Source of the DNA: a virus
Length of the DNA: 21,882 bases
Virus record (IMG/VR): IMGVR_UViG_3300034062_003817
Span: 1 to 21,882 of that record
Strand: one strand, 5' to 3'
The notes under the pieces are model-generated. The model had not been told where the DNA came from. It ran no database searches and worked only from the letters and a program-made list of their open reading frames with translations. Positions 15,568-21,300 of the stretch are shown in pieces; position 1 is the stretch's first letter, and each line of letters begins with the position of its first letter. A program made the position numbers and the translations under genes.

Positions 15568-15862
15568 CAGACAACTTAAACGGCTGCGTGGGTTGGGAAA
15601 ACCTCTGGCACGCAGACGCATGACCCACGACCAGAAGGGATCGTGACGAAAGTGGGTACGGCCAGCCGCAAGCGACAGGGCCAAGTCACGCGGGCAGCAG
15701 GATGCTCGATAAGCAGGTCGCAAGCCTCCGCCCCTGCGGCAAGGAGGACACCCGAAAGCGTCCTAACGAGCAGCGGACAGGGTGGCGGCTAACCCCAGCA
15801 TCACGCTGGGGATTAGTCGCCGTCCACCCATTGCGAGCCTTCAAGCAACAGACAGGGCCTCC
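15568..15862 (+). ncRNA. Candidate structured RNA or leader, unknown class (intergenic gap)
   Basis: About 295 bases without a supported gene. It is densely self-complementary. CTGCGTG (15584-15590) pairs with CACGCAG (15609-15615), enclosing GGTT/AACC. ACCCAC (15623-15628) can pair with GTGGGT (15652-15657), but also with CGTGGGT (15587-15593), giving alternative folds. CCTCC (15725-15729) pairs with GGAGG (15743-15747). A very long hairpin spans 15780-15829. GACAGGG occurs three times (15674, 15776, 15851). I tried tRNA, tmRNA, RNase P, SRP and group I/II intron patterns and none fits. It could be a standalone RNA, an untranslated leader for the following nuclease genes, or an origin/attachment region. 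No poly-T terminator is seen. Confidence 0.35.
15780..15829 (+). repeat. Long imperfect hairpin with 20 pairs
   Basis: GGGTGG (15780-15785) pairs with CCACCC (15824-15829), CGG (15786-15788) with CCG (15820-15822), CTAA/TTAG surrounds a bulged A, and CCCCAGC (15793-15799) pairs with GCTGGGG (15805-15811) around the loop ATCAC. No T-run follows, so it is not a typical intrinsic terminator. It ends 33 bases before the start at 15863 and is the strongest element of the structured gap. Confidence 0.75.
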
Positions 15863-16159
15863 ATGACACAGGACTTAGCGCAACAGGAAGAAGGGGTGGT
15901 TGATCAGATGAAAGGGTTTTTGTCACTGGCGATTGGAAAGTTGATGGCATCCAACGACGCTCTGGCAACGGCTGGCCGATTGGCTGGACGCCTCCGGCGG
16001 CGGCGGCCGGTCTTCGTTGAGGAAATCACTGACGTTCGCGACCCGGGCGGATCGCCGCTGATTCGGTGGTCGGTGATCTTGCAGTCCCGCGAAGACGCCC
16101 TGGAGTTTGACGGTGCGGTCCTGCGTCTAGCCCGAGCAGTCTCGGAGGAGGAGGAGTGA
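15863..16159 (+). CDS. Hypothetical protein, 98 aa
   Basis: ATG 15863 is preferred (AGGG upstream at 15854-15857). A longer in-frame reading from 15782 would run through the big hairpin, and ATG 15908 is an internal alternative. Residues 1-35 are polar helical (MTQDLAQQEEGVVDQ...), the middle is Ala/Leu/Arg-rich with RLRRRRPVFVEE, and the end is acidic helical (EDALEFDGAVLRLARAVSEE). No family is recognised. The stop overlaps the GTG start of the HNH-nuclease gene (GTGA), so the two are likely co-translated, and the protein may support that nuclease. Confidence 0.5.
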   Translation: MTQDLAQQEEGVVDQMKGFLSLAIGKLMASNDALATAGRLAGRLRRRRPVFVEEITDVRDPGGSPLIRWSVILQSREDALEFDGAVLRLARAVSEEEE

Positions 16160-16848
16160 GCCATGCTGTGCTATCTGCCTTTGCTGACAAGTTCCAGTTT
16201 TGTGCGGTGTGCTGGAGCCGAGAAAGGCTTCACATTCACCATCTCGTCGGAGGCGCCGGAAGGAAGCACGACCGCAGAAACCTTCTGCGTCTGTGCATGT
16301 GGTGCCATCACGGTCTTCACTCAGGCGGGGTGCATAACCTCACGCCAGGGATGTGCCTTGCTGCCAAGCGTGAGGTGGATGACTCCCACTACGACCCGAC
16401 GTTTCTCGCCAGCCTGCGGCACCGCAGGCATCTTGGCTACGGCCCGGAGGTGTATCCGGGACGCGTTCTCTGGCATCGCAGCCGCAATGGGATTCCGCAG
16501 GAGCTGATCGACATGGCAATCAACAGTCGCCGCAAGGGCAAGGTCGGGGAGCTCGAGGCCGCCAGTGAGCTGAATCGCTTGCTGCCGAAGTCGTTGGCTC
16601 GTCGGGCACAGCAGCACAGCGGCACCGAGAGTGCGTCCGACCTGATTGCTCCTGGCCTCCCGGGCCTGTGGCTGGAGGTCAAGCGGGTGCAAAAGCTGAA
16701 CCTCACTGAGGTGATGGATAAGTCGAGGGAGCAGTGCGGGGCGCTTGTGCCTGTGGTGCTTCATCGCAAGAACGACGCGGAATGGCTGGTGACATTTCCG
16801 CTTGAGCAGATCCAGCAGTTCGTGCAGCAGATTCAAGGAGGGATGTGA
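16156..16848 (+). CDS. HNH plus PD-(D/E)XK double-nuclease fusion, 230 aa
   Basis: GTG 16156 follows a GGAGGAGGAGGA tract and overlaps the previous stop (GTGA). The N-terminal ~60 residues contain Cys16/Cys19, His26/His28/His29, Asn42, Cys47/Cys50 and His51/His55 (HIHHLVGG, NLLRLCMWCHHGLHSGG), an HNH nuclease layout with two zinc cysteine pairs. Residues ~125-215 match phage PD-(D/E)XK / resolvase-like proteins: RRKGKVGELEAASELNRL, SASDLIAPGLPG (Asp162) and LWLEVKRVQKLNL (Glu174, Lys176). One reading frame joins two nuclease folds that are usually separate. It probably cuts or resolves DNA during replication or packaging; partner strands and specificity are unknown. Confidence 0.8.
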   Translation: MSHAVLSAFADKFQFCAVCWSRERLHIHHLVGGAGRKHDRRNLLRLCMWCHHGLHSGGVHNLTPGMCLAAKREVDDSHYDPTFLASLRHRRHLGYGPEVYPGRVLWHRSRNGIPQELIDMAINSRRKGKVGELEAASELNRLLPKSLARRAQQHSGTESASDLIAPGLPGLWLEVKRVQKLNLTEVMDKSREQCGALVPVVLHRKNDAEWLVTFPLEQIQQFVQQIQGGM

Positions 16849-17141
16849 TGCCTAAGAATCATGAGTTTCTCATCAACAAGGTGCGATGGCTGTGGCGATA
16901 CGCCCGGCTTCGTGGGTCTGCGGACGGCTATGCGTTCGTCAAGACGCCGAAGACTCCAAGCACGCCTGAGCGAATCCTGATCGACGAGCGACTGTCTGGC
17001 CGCAAGCGGCTTGAAATCGAGATCCACGAATTCCTTCATGCGGCAAATCCCACGCATGACGAGGAGCATGTCACCCAGCAGGGGCGCGACCTGTCTCGCA
17101 TCCTGTGGGCGTTGGGCTACCGGCCCAAGGAGGGGCAATGA
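16848..17141 (+). CDS. Mini HExxH metallopeptidase-like protein, 97 aa
   Basis: ATG 16848 overlaps the previous stop by one base (TGATG) and has GGAGGG upstream. The zinc-peptidase signature HEFLH (60-64) lies in RLEIEIHEFLHAANP, followed by acidic DEEHV, where Glu73 may be the third ligand. The C-terminal LSRILWALGYR recalls small phage HExxH proteins of SprT/ImmA-like size in which a short tail follows the motif. It lacks room for a larger protease domain. It may cleave a small protein, such as a host regulator, or be a non-catalytic scaffold. The next gene overlaps its stop (ATGA). Confidence 0.68.
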   Translation: MPKNHEFLINKVRWLWRYARLRGSADGYAFVKTPKTPSTPERILIDERLSGRKRLEIEIHEFLHAANPTHDEEHVTQQGRDLSRILWALGYRPKEGQ

Positions 17142-17608
17142 AGGTAGATCTTGAGTGGTTCGAGGTCAGTCGGGCCGCACTGGTTGGCGTCTCTCGCAAC
17201 GTCGAGGCGATGCGCAAGCAGTGTCAGAATCGCAGCACGGTGCCCGACGACTGGGGCATCCACATCCTTGGTGCGCTGGGCGAGTGCGCGTTCGCCAAGG
17301 CAACGAACAGGTACTGGAACGGCAGCGTCAACACCTTCAAGCGTGGCGGCGACGTTGGTCGCATCCAGGTTCGGACCCGAGCAAGGCACGACCACGATCT
17401 GATCGTGCGACCCCAGGACAAGAGTGAGGATGTCTTCGTCTTGGTGACGGGCGGCCCCAGCAGCTTTGAGATTCAAGGCTGGTGCGTAGGCGAAGAGGCC
17501 AAGCAGGATGCGTTCACTGCCAATCATGGCGGCTACGGAGAGGCGTACTTCGTGCCAGCCAAGTCCCTGCGGACCCCAGAGCAACTCGTAGTGGGAGGTG
17601 AGGAATGA
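17138..17608 (+). CDS. PD-(D/E)XK-fold phage protein with QxR motif, 156 aa
   Basis: ATG 17138 overlaps the previous stop and follows AAGGAGGGG. The fold pattern is restriction-endonuclease-like: LGALGECAFAKATN (Glu49), FKRGGDVGRIQVRTR (Asp72, Gln77, Arg79), then alternating strand-like segments (LIVRP, VFVLVTGG, FEIQGWCVGEE) and YFVPAKSLR. Phage proteins of this shape are common in nuclease clusters. The catalytic Lys of QxK is replaced by Arg, so activity may be reduced or changed. Position between the metallopeptidase-like and HD genes suggests a DNA-processing or modification-associated role. Identity beyond the fold is not certain. Confidence 0.68.
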   Translation: MKVDLEWFEVSRAALVGVSRNVEAMRKQCQNRSTVPDDWGIHILGALGECAFAKATNRYWNGSVNTFKRGGDVGRIQVRTRARHDHDLIVRPQDKSEDVFVLVTGGPSSFEIQGWCVGEEAKQDAFTANHGGYGEAYFVPAKSLRTPEQLVVGGEE

Positions 17609-18120
17609 AGAAGACGATCATGCAGACCTACACCGGCAAGCTCATCGACTTGTCGCACTTCCGGCCGAGTGACGTTCGGCTCCCGGACATCGCCCACGCT
17701 CTCGCTTGCATCAATCGCTTTACCGGGCACAGCCGGGTGCCGTACTCGGTCGCCCAGCACAGCGTTCTGGTCAGTGAGCTGACCCCGCCCGAGCATGCCC
17801 TCTGGGGGCTTTTGCACGACGCCAGCGAGGCATACCTGGGGGACGTTGCCACGCCGCTCAAGTCCATGCTCGACGGCTATCGCGAGCTTGAGGAGGACGT
17901 CCAGCGGTCGATCGCCACGCACTTCGGCCTCCAGTGGCCGATGCCAGGGGCCGTTCACGTGGCCGACCGGCAGGCCCTGATGGCCGAGAAGCGAGACCTC
18001 ATAACGGTGAACAACGACTGGGGAATCGATGCCCAGCCTGCGGCAGTTGTGGTAGTGCCCTGTGGATGGGCGCATGCCAAGGAGCAGTTCGAGAAGAGGT
18101 TTAAGGAGTTGTACCGATGA
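17605..18120 (+). CDS. HD-domain phosphohydrolase (YfbR/DatZ-like), 171 aa
   Basis: ATG 17605 overlaps the previous stop by four bases (ATGA) after GGAGGTGAGGA; ATG 17620 (MQTYTG) is an alternative start. The protein matches phage HD hydrolases: LPDIAHALACINRFTGH, PYSVAQHSVLVS (His52), LLHDASEAYLGDVATPLK (His71-Asp72, Asp80) and HVADRQALMAEKRDL (Asp121). These enzymes hydrolyse nucleotides; relatives include YfbR 5'-nucleotidases and the dATPase DatZ of Z-genome phages. It is directly followed by a DUF5664 diphosphohydrolase, suggesting dNTP-pool control. No PurZ-like gene is in the window, so the Z-DNA reading is not established. Confidence 0.85.
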   Translation: MKKTIMQTYTGKLIDLSHFRPSDVRLPDIAHALACINRFTGHSRVPYSVAQHSVLVSELTPPEHALWGLLHDASEAYLGDVATPLKSMLDGYRELEEDVQRSIATHFGLQWPMPGAVHVADRQALMAEKRDLITVNNDWGIDAQPAAVVVVPCGWAHAKEQFEKRFKELYR

Positions 18121-18473
18121 AGACTGTGGAGCGGTCGAAGGTGATGTACGAGAGCGGTGCGGTGCGGTCGAGCGATGCTGAGGAGACTCGCTATGACCTC
18201 ATTACGCCGGTTGGATTGGCAGCGGTGGCACGGGCGTGTGCGGAAGGTGCGCAGAGGTACGGCGACTTCAACTGGGAGAAGGGCATGCCCGCAAACGACA
18301 TGCTCAATCACGCCATCAGGCACCTGTACATGTTCCTTGGAGGGGACAGGGCGGAGGATCACTTGGGTCATGCGGCGTGGAATGTCATGGCGGCAATCCA
18401 CTCCCTCGAGGTCTGGCCGGAGATCAACGAGGGCACCTTGCGTTCCGGCTTTTTGGAACCACCGGGAGGTTGA
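18117..18473 (+). CDS. DUF5664-type dATP/dGTP diphosphohydrolase, 118 aa
   Basis: ATG 18117 overlaps the HD stop (ATGA). The protein follows the family known as the dATP/dGTP diphosphohydrolase N-terminal domain (DUF5664, MazG-like): RYDLITPVGLAAVARACAEG, AQRYGDFNWEKGMP, LNHAIRHLYMFLGGDRAEDH and HAAWNVMAAIHSL. Glu43, Glu80, Asp81 and His82 are likely metal-binding. The length is close to the single-domain phage forms. It would hydrolyse purine dNTPs to dNMPs and pyrophosphate. Together with the HD enzyme, this makes a nucleotide-pool pair, found in many phages and not only in those using modified bases. Confidence 0.87.
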   Translation: MKTVERSKVMYESGAVRSSDAEETRYDLITPVGLAAVARACAEGAQRYGDFNWEKGMPANDMLNHAIRHLYMFLGGDRAEDHLGHAAWNVMAAIHSLEVWPEINEGTLRSGFLEPPGG

Positions 18474-19007
18474 ATGCGAGACGTCGCCGTAACGGACTAC
18501 GACGACCAGGGGATTGTTGAGCACTGCGAAGCCGGGTGGAGGCGGTTTTGCTGTGACGCCATAGCCAGGGCGTACTTTCACCTGCGGGCCTTGGGCCGCC
18601 GGGCGGCCGGGTGCGGCGGTGCGGTGCGTTGGCCGCGAGACAGGATGGCCAAGGAGGTTCTTCGGCGGCAGGTAGCCGCCTGCACGTGGGTTTTCAATGG
18701 CACTGGCGGCGAGTTCACCTTCGACCAGACCTGCGCGGACGTTGGCCTAGACCCGGATTTGCTGCGTCGGAAGTTCGTGTCCGCGTGCGGTCTTCCCAGG
18801 GACATAAATCTATTGGTCCGCATGGTCCAGTCCAAGAAGGAGCGCTCCCGTGATCTCTCTCTCAGACAAGATTCGCCTGCTTGTGGAGTGGGCTCCGGGC
18901 TTGTCGCTGCTGTCCGCGCTGTCCGCAGCTCGGACGCCCGCCGACCGGGCCGACGCGGCGCTCAAGCTCATGCAGTTTGTTGCTACCAAAACGGCCACTC
19001 CGATTGA
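18474..19007 (+). CDS. Probable DNA-binding/regulatory phage protein, 3' end uncertain
   Basis: ATG 18474 directly follows the DUF5664 stop, with GGGAGG upstream. Residues ~60-100 contain CTWVFNGTGGEFTFDQTCAD followed by VGLDPDLLRRKFV, a pattern I associate with uncharacterised phage proteins in which an aromatic-rich segment leads into a helix-turn-helix-like GLDPxxLR helix. The frame runs on to 19007, but the last ~50 residues (after about 18850) look like an out-of-frame translation of the next, well supported gene. A TGA at 18851-18853 in another frame would restore the usual GTGA coupling, so a single-base indel or sequencing error is possible. A putative promoter lies within its 3' part. 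Function is inferred. Confidence 0.6.
   Translation: MRDVAVTDYDDQGIVEHCEAGWRRFCCDAIARAYFHLRALGRRAAGCGGAVRWPRDRMAKEVLRRQVAACTWVFNGTGGEFTFDQTCADVGLDPDLLRRKFVSACGLPRDINLLVRMVQSKKERSRDLSLRQDSPACGVGSGLVAAVRAVRSSDARRPGRRGAQAHAVCCYQNGHSD
18800..18812 (+). promoter_or_regulatory. AT-rich element, candidate phage promoter (copy 2)
   Basis: GGACATAAATCTA is identical to 168-180. It lies 37 bases before the GTG start of the first gene of the membrane/peptidase cassette. In the overlapping reading frame it would encode rare-looking codons (ATA AAT CTA TTG), which fits a conserved DNA signal better than selected protein. Promoter function is inferred. Confidence 0.4.
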
Positions 19008-19125
19008 CGACGAGGTCGTGGCTCGGCTGCGAGCCTTGCTCCAGACCAAGGAGGGCTACGAACTGTTTGAGTACGTGGTCGGGCTGGTCTCTGCATTGAC
19101 GGTCAAGGAGGCTCTGGCGTCGTGA
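18850..19125 (+). CDS. Hypothetical protein, 91 aa, first of the lysis-like cassette
   Basis: GTG 18850 has AAGAAGGAG upstream with 8-base spacing. The protein is mostly helical: DKIRLLVEWAPGLSLLSALS, then ADRADAALKLMQFVATKTAT and DDEVVARLRALLQTKEGYEL, and no clear membrane segment or catalytic motif is visible. It overlaps the tail of the upstream frame by 158 bases, which is unusual for this genome. Its stop overlaps the next start as GTGA. Position after the candidate late promoter and ahead of membrane and peptidase genes suggests a structural or lysis-associated role; no family recognised. Confidence 0.7.
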   Translation: MISLSDKIRLLVEWAPGLSLLSALSAARTPADRADAALKLMQFVATKTATPIDDEVVARLRALLQTKEGYELFEYVVGLVSALTVKEALAS

Positions 19126-19727
19126 CCCTGGAGCAGCTTCTCCGTACTGCGGCGGTGGTGGCGGCGGTGGTCGTCCTGGCGGCTCCGTATCAAGACCTCA
19201 TCGTGGCCAAGGCCCGGGCGGCCGCAGGCTGGATTCAGTCGCACGCGGGTGGTATCAGTCGCGTGGTGGCCGCCTTGCTGATCGTAGCGGCTGCGTGGGG
19301 GAAGTTCCCGACCCCGACGTTCATGGTTGACCTTCCCAGGGCTGGGGTTGCCGTCCCCGAGCCGAGCATTGCCCTGCGTGCGTTGGTTGGTCCCGTGCGG
19401 CAAGCCCTCGAAGGGGCCACTCCGCAGGCCCGGGCGGCGTGGTCGGATGTCTGGAGCAAGGCCGCCAAGGTCGTGGAGGCCGAGACGGCGGAGAAAGACC
19501 AGATCTTCAAGGACGTTCCGTCGCTTCGGATCCTGACCGTAACGGCCCTGGACATCGGCTGGCGGCGGCTGTCGGGCGTCGCCCCTGGCTCGCTGCCAGG
19601 GCTTAAGGCGGGCGTCGAGGAAGCACTGGCGTCGGCCGTCGGCAAGGACGCAAGGCCCCTCACGGACGAAATGCGGGCCTCCTACGTGGATGTGGCCATG
19701 GCTCTGGCGTGGGCTGGGCAGAGGTGA
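19122..19727 (+). CDS. Two-helix membrane protein, holin-like candidate, 201 aa
   Basis: GTG 19122 overlaps the previous stop (GTGA); AAGGAGG is upstream but at long spacing. Two hydrophobic segments are clear near the N-terminus (residues ~5-22 LLRTAAVVAAVVVLAAPY and ~45-60 RVVAALLIVAAAWGKF), with a short loop between them. The remaining ~135 residues are soluble and helical (SIALRALVGPVRQALEG and further). The two-helix hairpin would fit a small holin or membrane anchor, but the large soluble part is atypical. The following gene is a papain-like peptidase, so it may anchor or help export the peptidase. No family recognised. Confidence 0.65.
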   Translation: MTLEQLLRTAAVVAAVVVLAAPYQDLIVAKARAAAGWIQSHAGGISRVVAALLIVAAAWGKFPTPTFMVDLPRAGVAVPEPSIALRALVGPVRQALEGATPQARAAWSDVWSKAAKVVEAETAEKDQIFKDVPSLRILTVTALDIGWRRLSGVAPGSLPGLKAGVEEALASAVGKDARPLTDEMRASYVDVAMALAWAGQR

Positions 19728-19730
19728 CCG

Positions 19731-20654
19731 GTGGCGAACTACCATTCGTTTGGCTACGTCCCGGATCCGGCTGGGGCAGAGAGGTTTGCAGCCTCGCTGC
19801 CTCACCCGACGTTCTCGTCTGCGGCCCCTGACTGCACGGCCAGCGGCAAGGACGTCTTCCTGTGGCCAGCCCTCCTGCAATGCTCCCCCCGCTGGAAGCG
19901 AGGGAGTCAGGGTTCGGTGGGTTCGTGCGTCGGCTGGGCGGCCAGCCTGGGGGTGGACGTCACGGCGGCCTGCGACATCGCCTACCGGCATGAGCCAGAG
20001 GAGTGGCGGGGCCGCACCATCGAAAGTTCCCTGTACGGCTTCTCCCGTGTCGAGGCGCGTGGGCAGAAGGTGAACACTGGGGGCGACGGCTCGACTGGCT
20101 GGCACGCCGCCAAGGCCATTCGCGAGCTTGGGTGCCTCCACTACGGCGTGGACTACGGCGGCGTGGTGATCCAGGAGAAGGGCAAGGAGGCGAGGGACAG
20201 AGACTGGGGCCGCAATGGAGTGCCAGACAAGCTCGAGCCTTTCGCGAAGGAGCGGCGGTGCAGCGAGGTGACGCTGGTCACCACGTTCGAGGAGGCGGCC
20301 GCTGCCATCTCCAACGGCTTCCCGGTCGTGGTCTGCTCGGGAGTCGGCTTTAGCATGACCCGGGACGACGACGGCTTCTGCCGCCCTGGTCCGACTTGGT
20401 GGCACGCCATGCTCCTGGCAGCGGTGAGGTGGGGCAAGCGGCCCGGCCTCAAGTGCTTCAACTCCTGGGGGGACAGTAACACTCGCGGCAAGCACTACCC
20501 CGAAGACCTGCCTCCTGCGATTGCCAACTGCTCGTTTTGGATCGACGCCGACGTCTGCACCCGCATGCTGTCGGGTCGCGACTCCTACGCCTATGCGGGG
20601 TACAGCGGATTCCGCGTGACCCAGATCCCCGACTGGACTGGAGGTGCGCTGTGA
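19731..20654 (+). CDS. Papain-like (C1) cysteine peptidase, 307 aa
   Basis: GTG 19731 has AGAGG at 19720-19724, 6 bases upstream. The papain triad pattern is visible: GSQGSVGSCVGWAAS (oxyanion Gln60, Cys66), TWWHAMLLAAV (His225) and CFNSWGDS (Asn244-Ser-Trp-Gly). It also contains a family-like segment, NGFPVVVCSGVGFSM followed by RDDDGFC, which I recall from uncultured phage peptidases. No signal peptide or clear membrane anchor is seen. It may act in virion maturation, host-envelope digestion, tail penetration or lysis. No classical endolysin is seen beside it, so it is a candidate lysis enzyme, but this is an inference from context. Confidence 0.88.
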   Translation: MANYHSFGYVPDPAGAERFAASLPHPTFSSAAPDCTASGKDVFLWPALLQCSPRWKRGSQGSVGSCVGWAASLGVDVTAACDIAYRHEPEEWRGRTIESSLYGFSRVEARGQKVNTGGDGSTGWHAAKAIRELGCLHYGVDYGGVVIQEKGKEARDRDWGRNGVPDKLEPFAKERRCSEVTLVTTFEEAAAAISNGFPVVVCSGVGFSMTRDDDGFCRPGPTWWHAMLLAAVRWGKRPGLKCFNSWGDSNTRGKHYPEDLPPAIANCSFWIDADVCTRMLSGRDSYAYAGYSGFRVTQIPDWTGGAL

Positions 20655-20947
20655 GGCCGCTCCTTGTGTCCCTTGCCCTGCTGGCGGGCTGCGTTCCCGG
20701 AGACGATCCGTCCATCACGGCAGACCTTGCCGTCGAGACGGCCTGTGGGCTTGCCCGCAGTGAAGCGGATACGCCAGACGATGTGGCCCCGAAGCCGGGC
20801 GACCCGTGCCCCAACTGCAACGGTCGCGGGTACGTCGGGGACGGCACTGTGCGCGTAACTTGTCAGGCGTGCGGCGGCGGCAAGGTGGTGAAGTCAGTCC
20901 TGGTGCGAGAGTGCCAGGGGGGGCAGTGCAATCTGCGGGGCCTGTGA
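20651..20947 (+). CDS. Cys-rich lipoprotein, 98 aa
   Basis: GTG 20651 overlaps the peptidase stop (GTGA) and follows TGGAGG with 7-base spacing. The start MRPLLVSLALLAGC is a lipoprotein signal with the lipobox LAGC (acylated Cys14). Downstream, Cys53/Cys56 in CPNCNGRGY and Cys71/Cys74 in CQACGGGKV form two DnaJ-like CxxCxG zinc knuckles, with further Cys at 32, 88 and 93. It would be lipidated in the outer part of a Gram-negative-type envelope. Candidate roles are outer spanin, exclusion or immunity lipoprotein, or partner of the adjacent peptidase. A combination of lipobox and zinc knuckles is unusual; no family is claimed. Confidence 0.75.
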   Translation: MRPLLVSLALLAGCVPGDDPSITADLAVETACGLARSEADTPDDVAPKPGDPCPNCNGRGYVGDGTVRVTCQACGGGKVVKSVLVRECQGGQCNLRGL

Positions 20948-20949
20948 GC

Positions 20950-21300
20950 ATGGACGAGCTGACTGATTACGTCCGGCGCAGGCTCCCGATCAAGGCTCGG
21001 CTCATCGGACCGGAGCGGCTGCGAGCAATCGTAGAGATGGCTGTGTCGCGATGGCCCGCCGACGAACTGTCCGGCTGTCAGCGCGGCTCTTCGCAAGAGG
21101 AGGCACTGCTCCAAACGCTGTCCCAGCAAGTCGGCTTGAGTTACCAAGCCACTCGCCCAGGCGACAACACCTACGGGTTTGTCTGGGTGTTCCTGCTCTC
21201 GGCGGTTCTTTCTGGGGTGGTGCAAGCGATCCTTCGGTGGTGGCTCGAGAAAGAAGGCAATCGCCACTCGATGGCGGCATGGAAACGGGGGGCGGCATGA
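20950..21300 (+). CDS. Single-pass membrane protein, 116 aa
   Basis: ATG 20950 is preferred because GGGG (20937-20940) is 9 bases upstream; GTG 20944 (GTGA overlap) is an alternative. A soluble helical N-terminal half (residues 1-70) is followed by one membrane segment at about 75-96 (YGFVWVFLLSAVLSGVVQAI) and a charged, basic C-terminus. The shape fits a small membrane component of a lysis or superinfection module. It is coupled to the next membrane protein by an ATGA overlap. No family recognised. Confidence 0.68.
   Translation: MDELTDYVRRRLPIKARLIGPERLRAIVEMAVSRWPADELSGCQRGSSQEEALLQTLSQQVGLSYQATRPGDNTYGFVWVFLLSAVLSGVVQAILRWWLEKEGNRHSMAAWKRGAA

Noticed and set aside
15621-15632. Short similarity of ACCCACGACCAG to a segment of bacterial RNase P RNA
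   Set aside because: The conserved P4 segments are missing and other resembling pieces come in the wrong order, so it is treated as coincidence.
15451-15723. A - strand frame crossing into the intergenic gap
   Set aside because: It overlaps the small nuclease gene, has no plausible RBS or family pattern, and runs through strong hairpins.
15780-15829. Intrinsic terminator
   Set aside because: The hairpin is strong but is not followed by a T-run on either strand.
15568-15862. tRNA, tmRNA, SRP RNA, group I or group II intron
   Set aside because: No cloverleaf, T-loop, tag ORF, domain V or P7-like core could be placed, and no interrupted gene flanks the region.
16163-16507. Alternative frame starting at ATG 16163
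   Set aside because: The overlapping GTG 16156 frame carries the HNH and PD-(D/E)XK motifs and has a GTGA coupling and a strong RBS.
19056-20495. A long open frame on the - strand (479 codons) opposite the papain-like peptidase
   Set aside because: It covers strong + strand genes with clear motifs and RBSs, and its translation is Pro/Arg/His-rich without domains: a common effect of GC-rich coding DNA.
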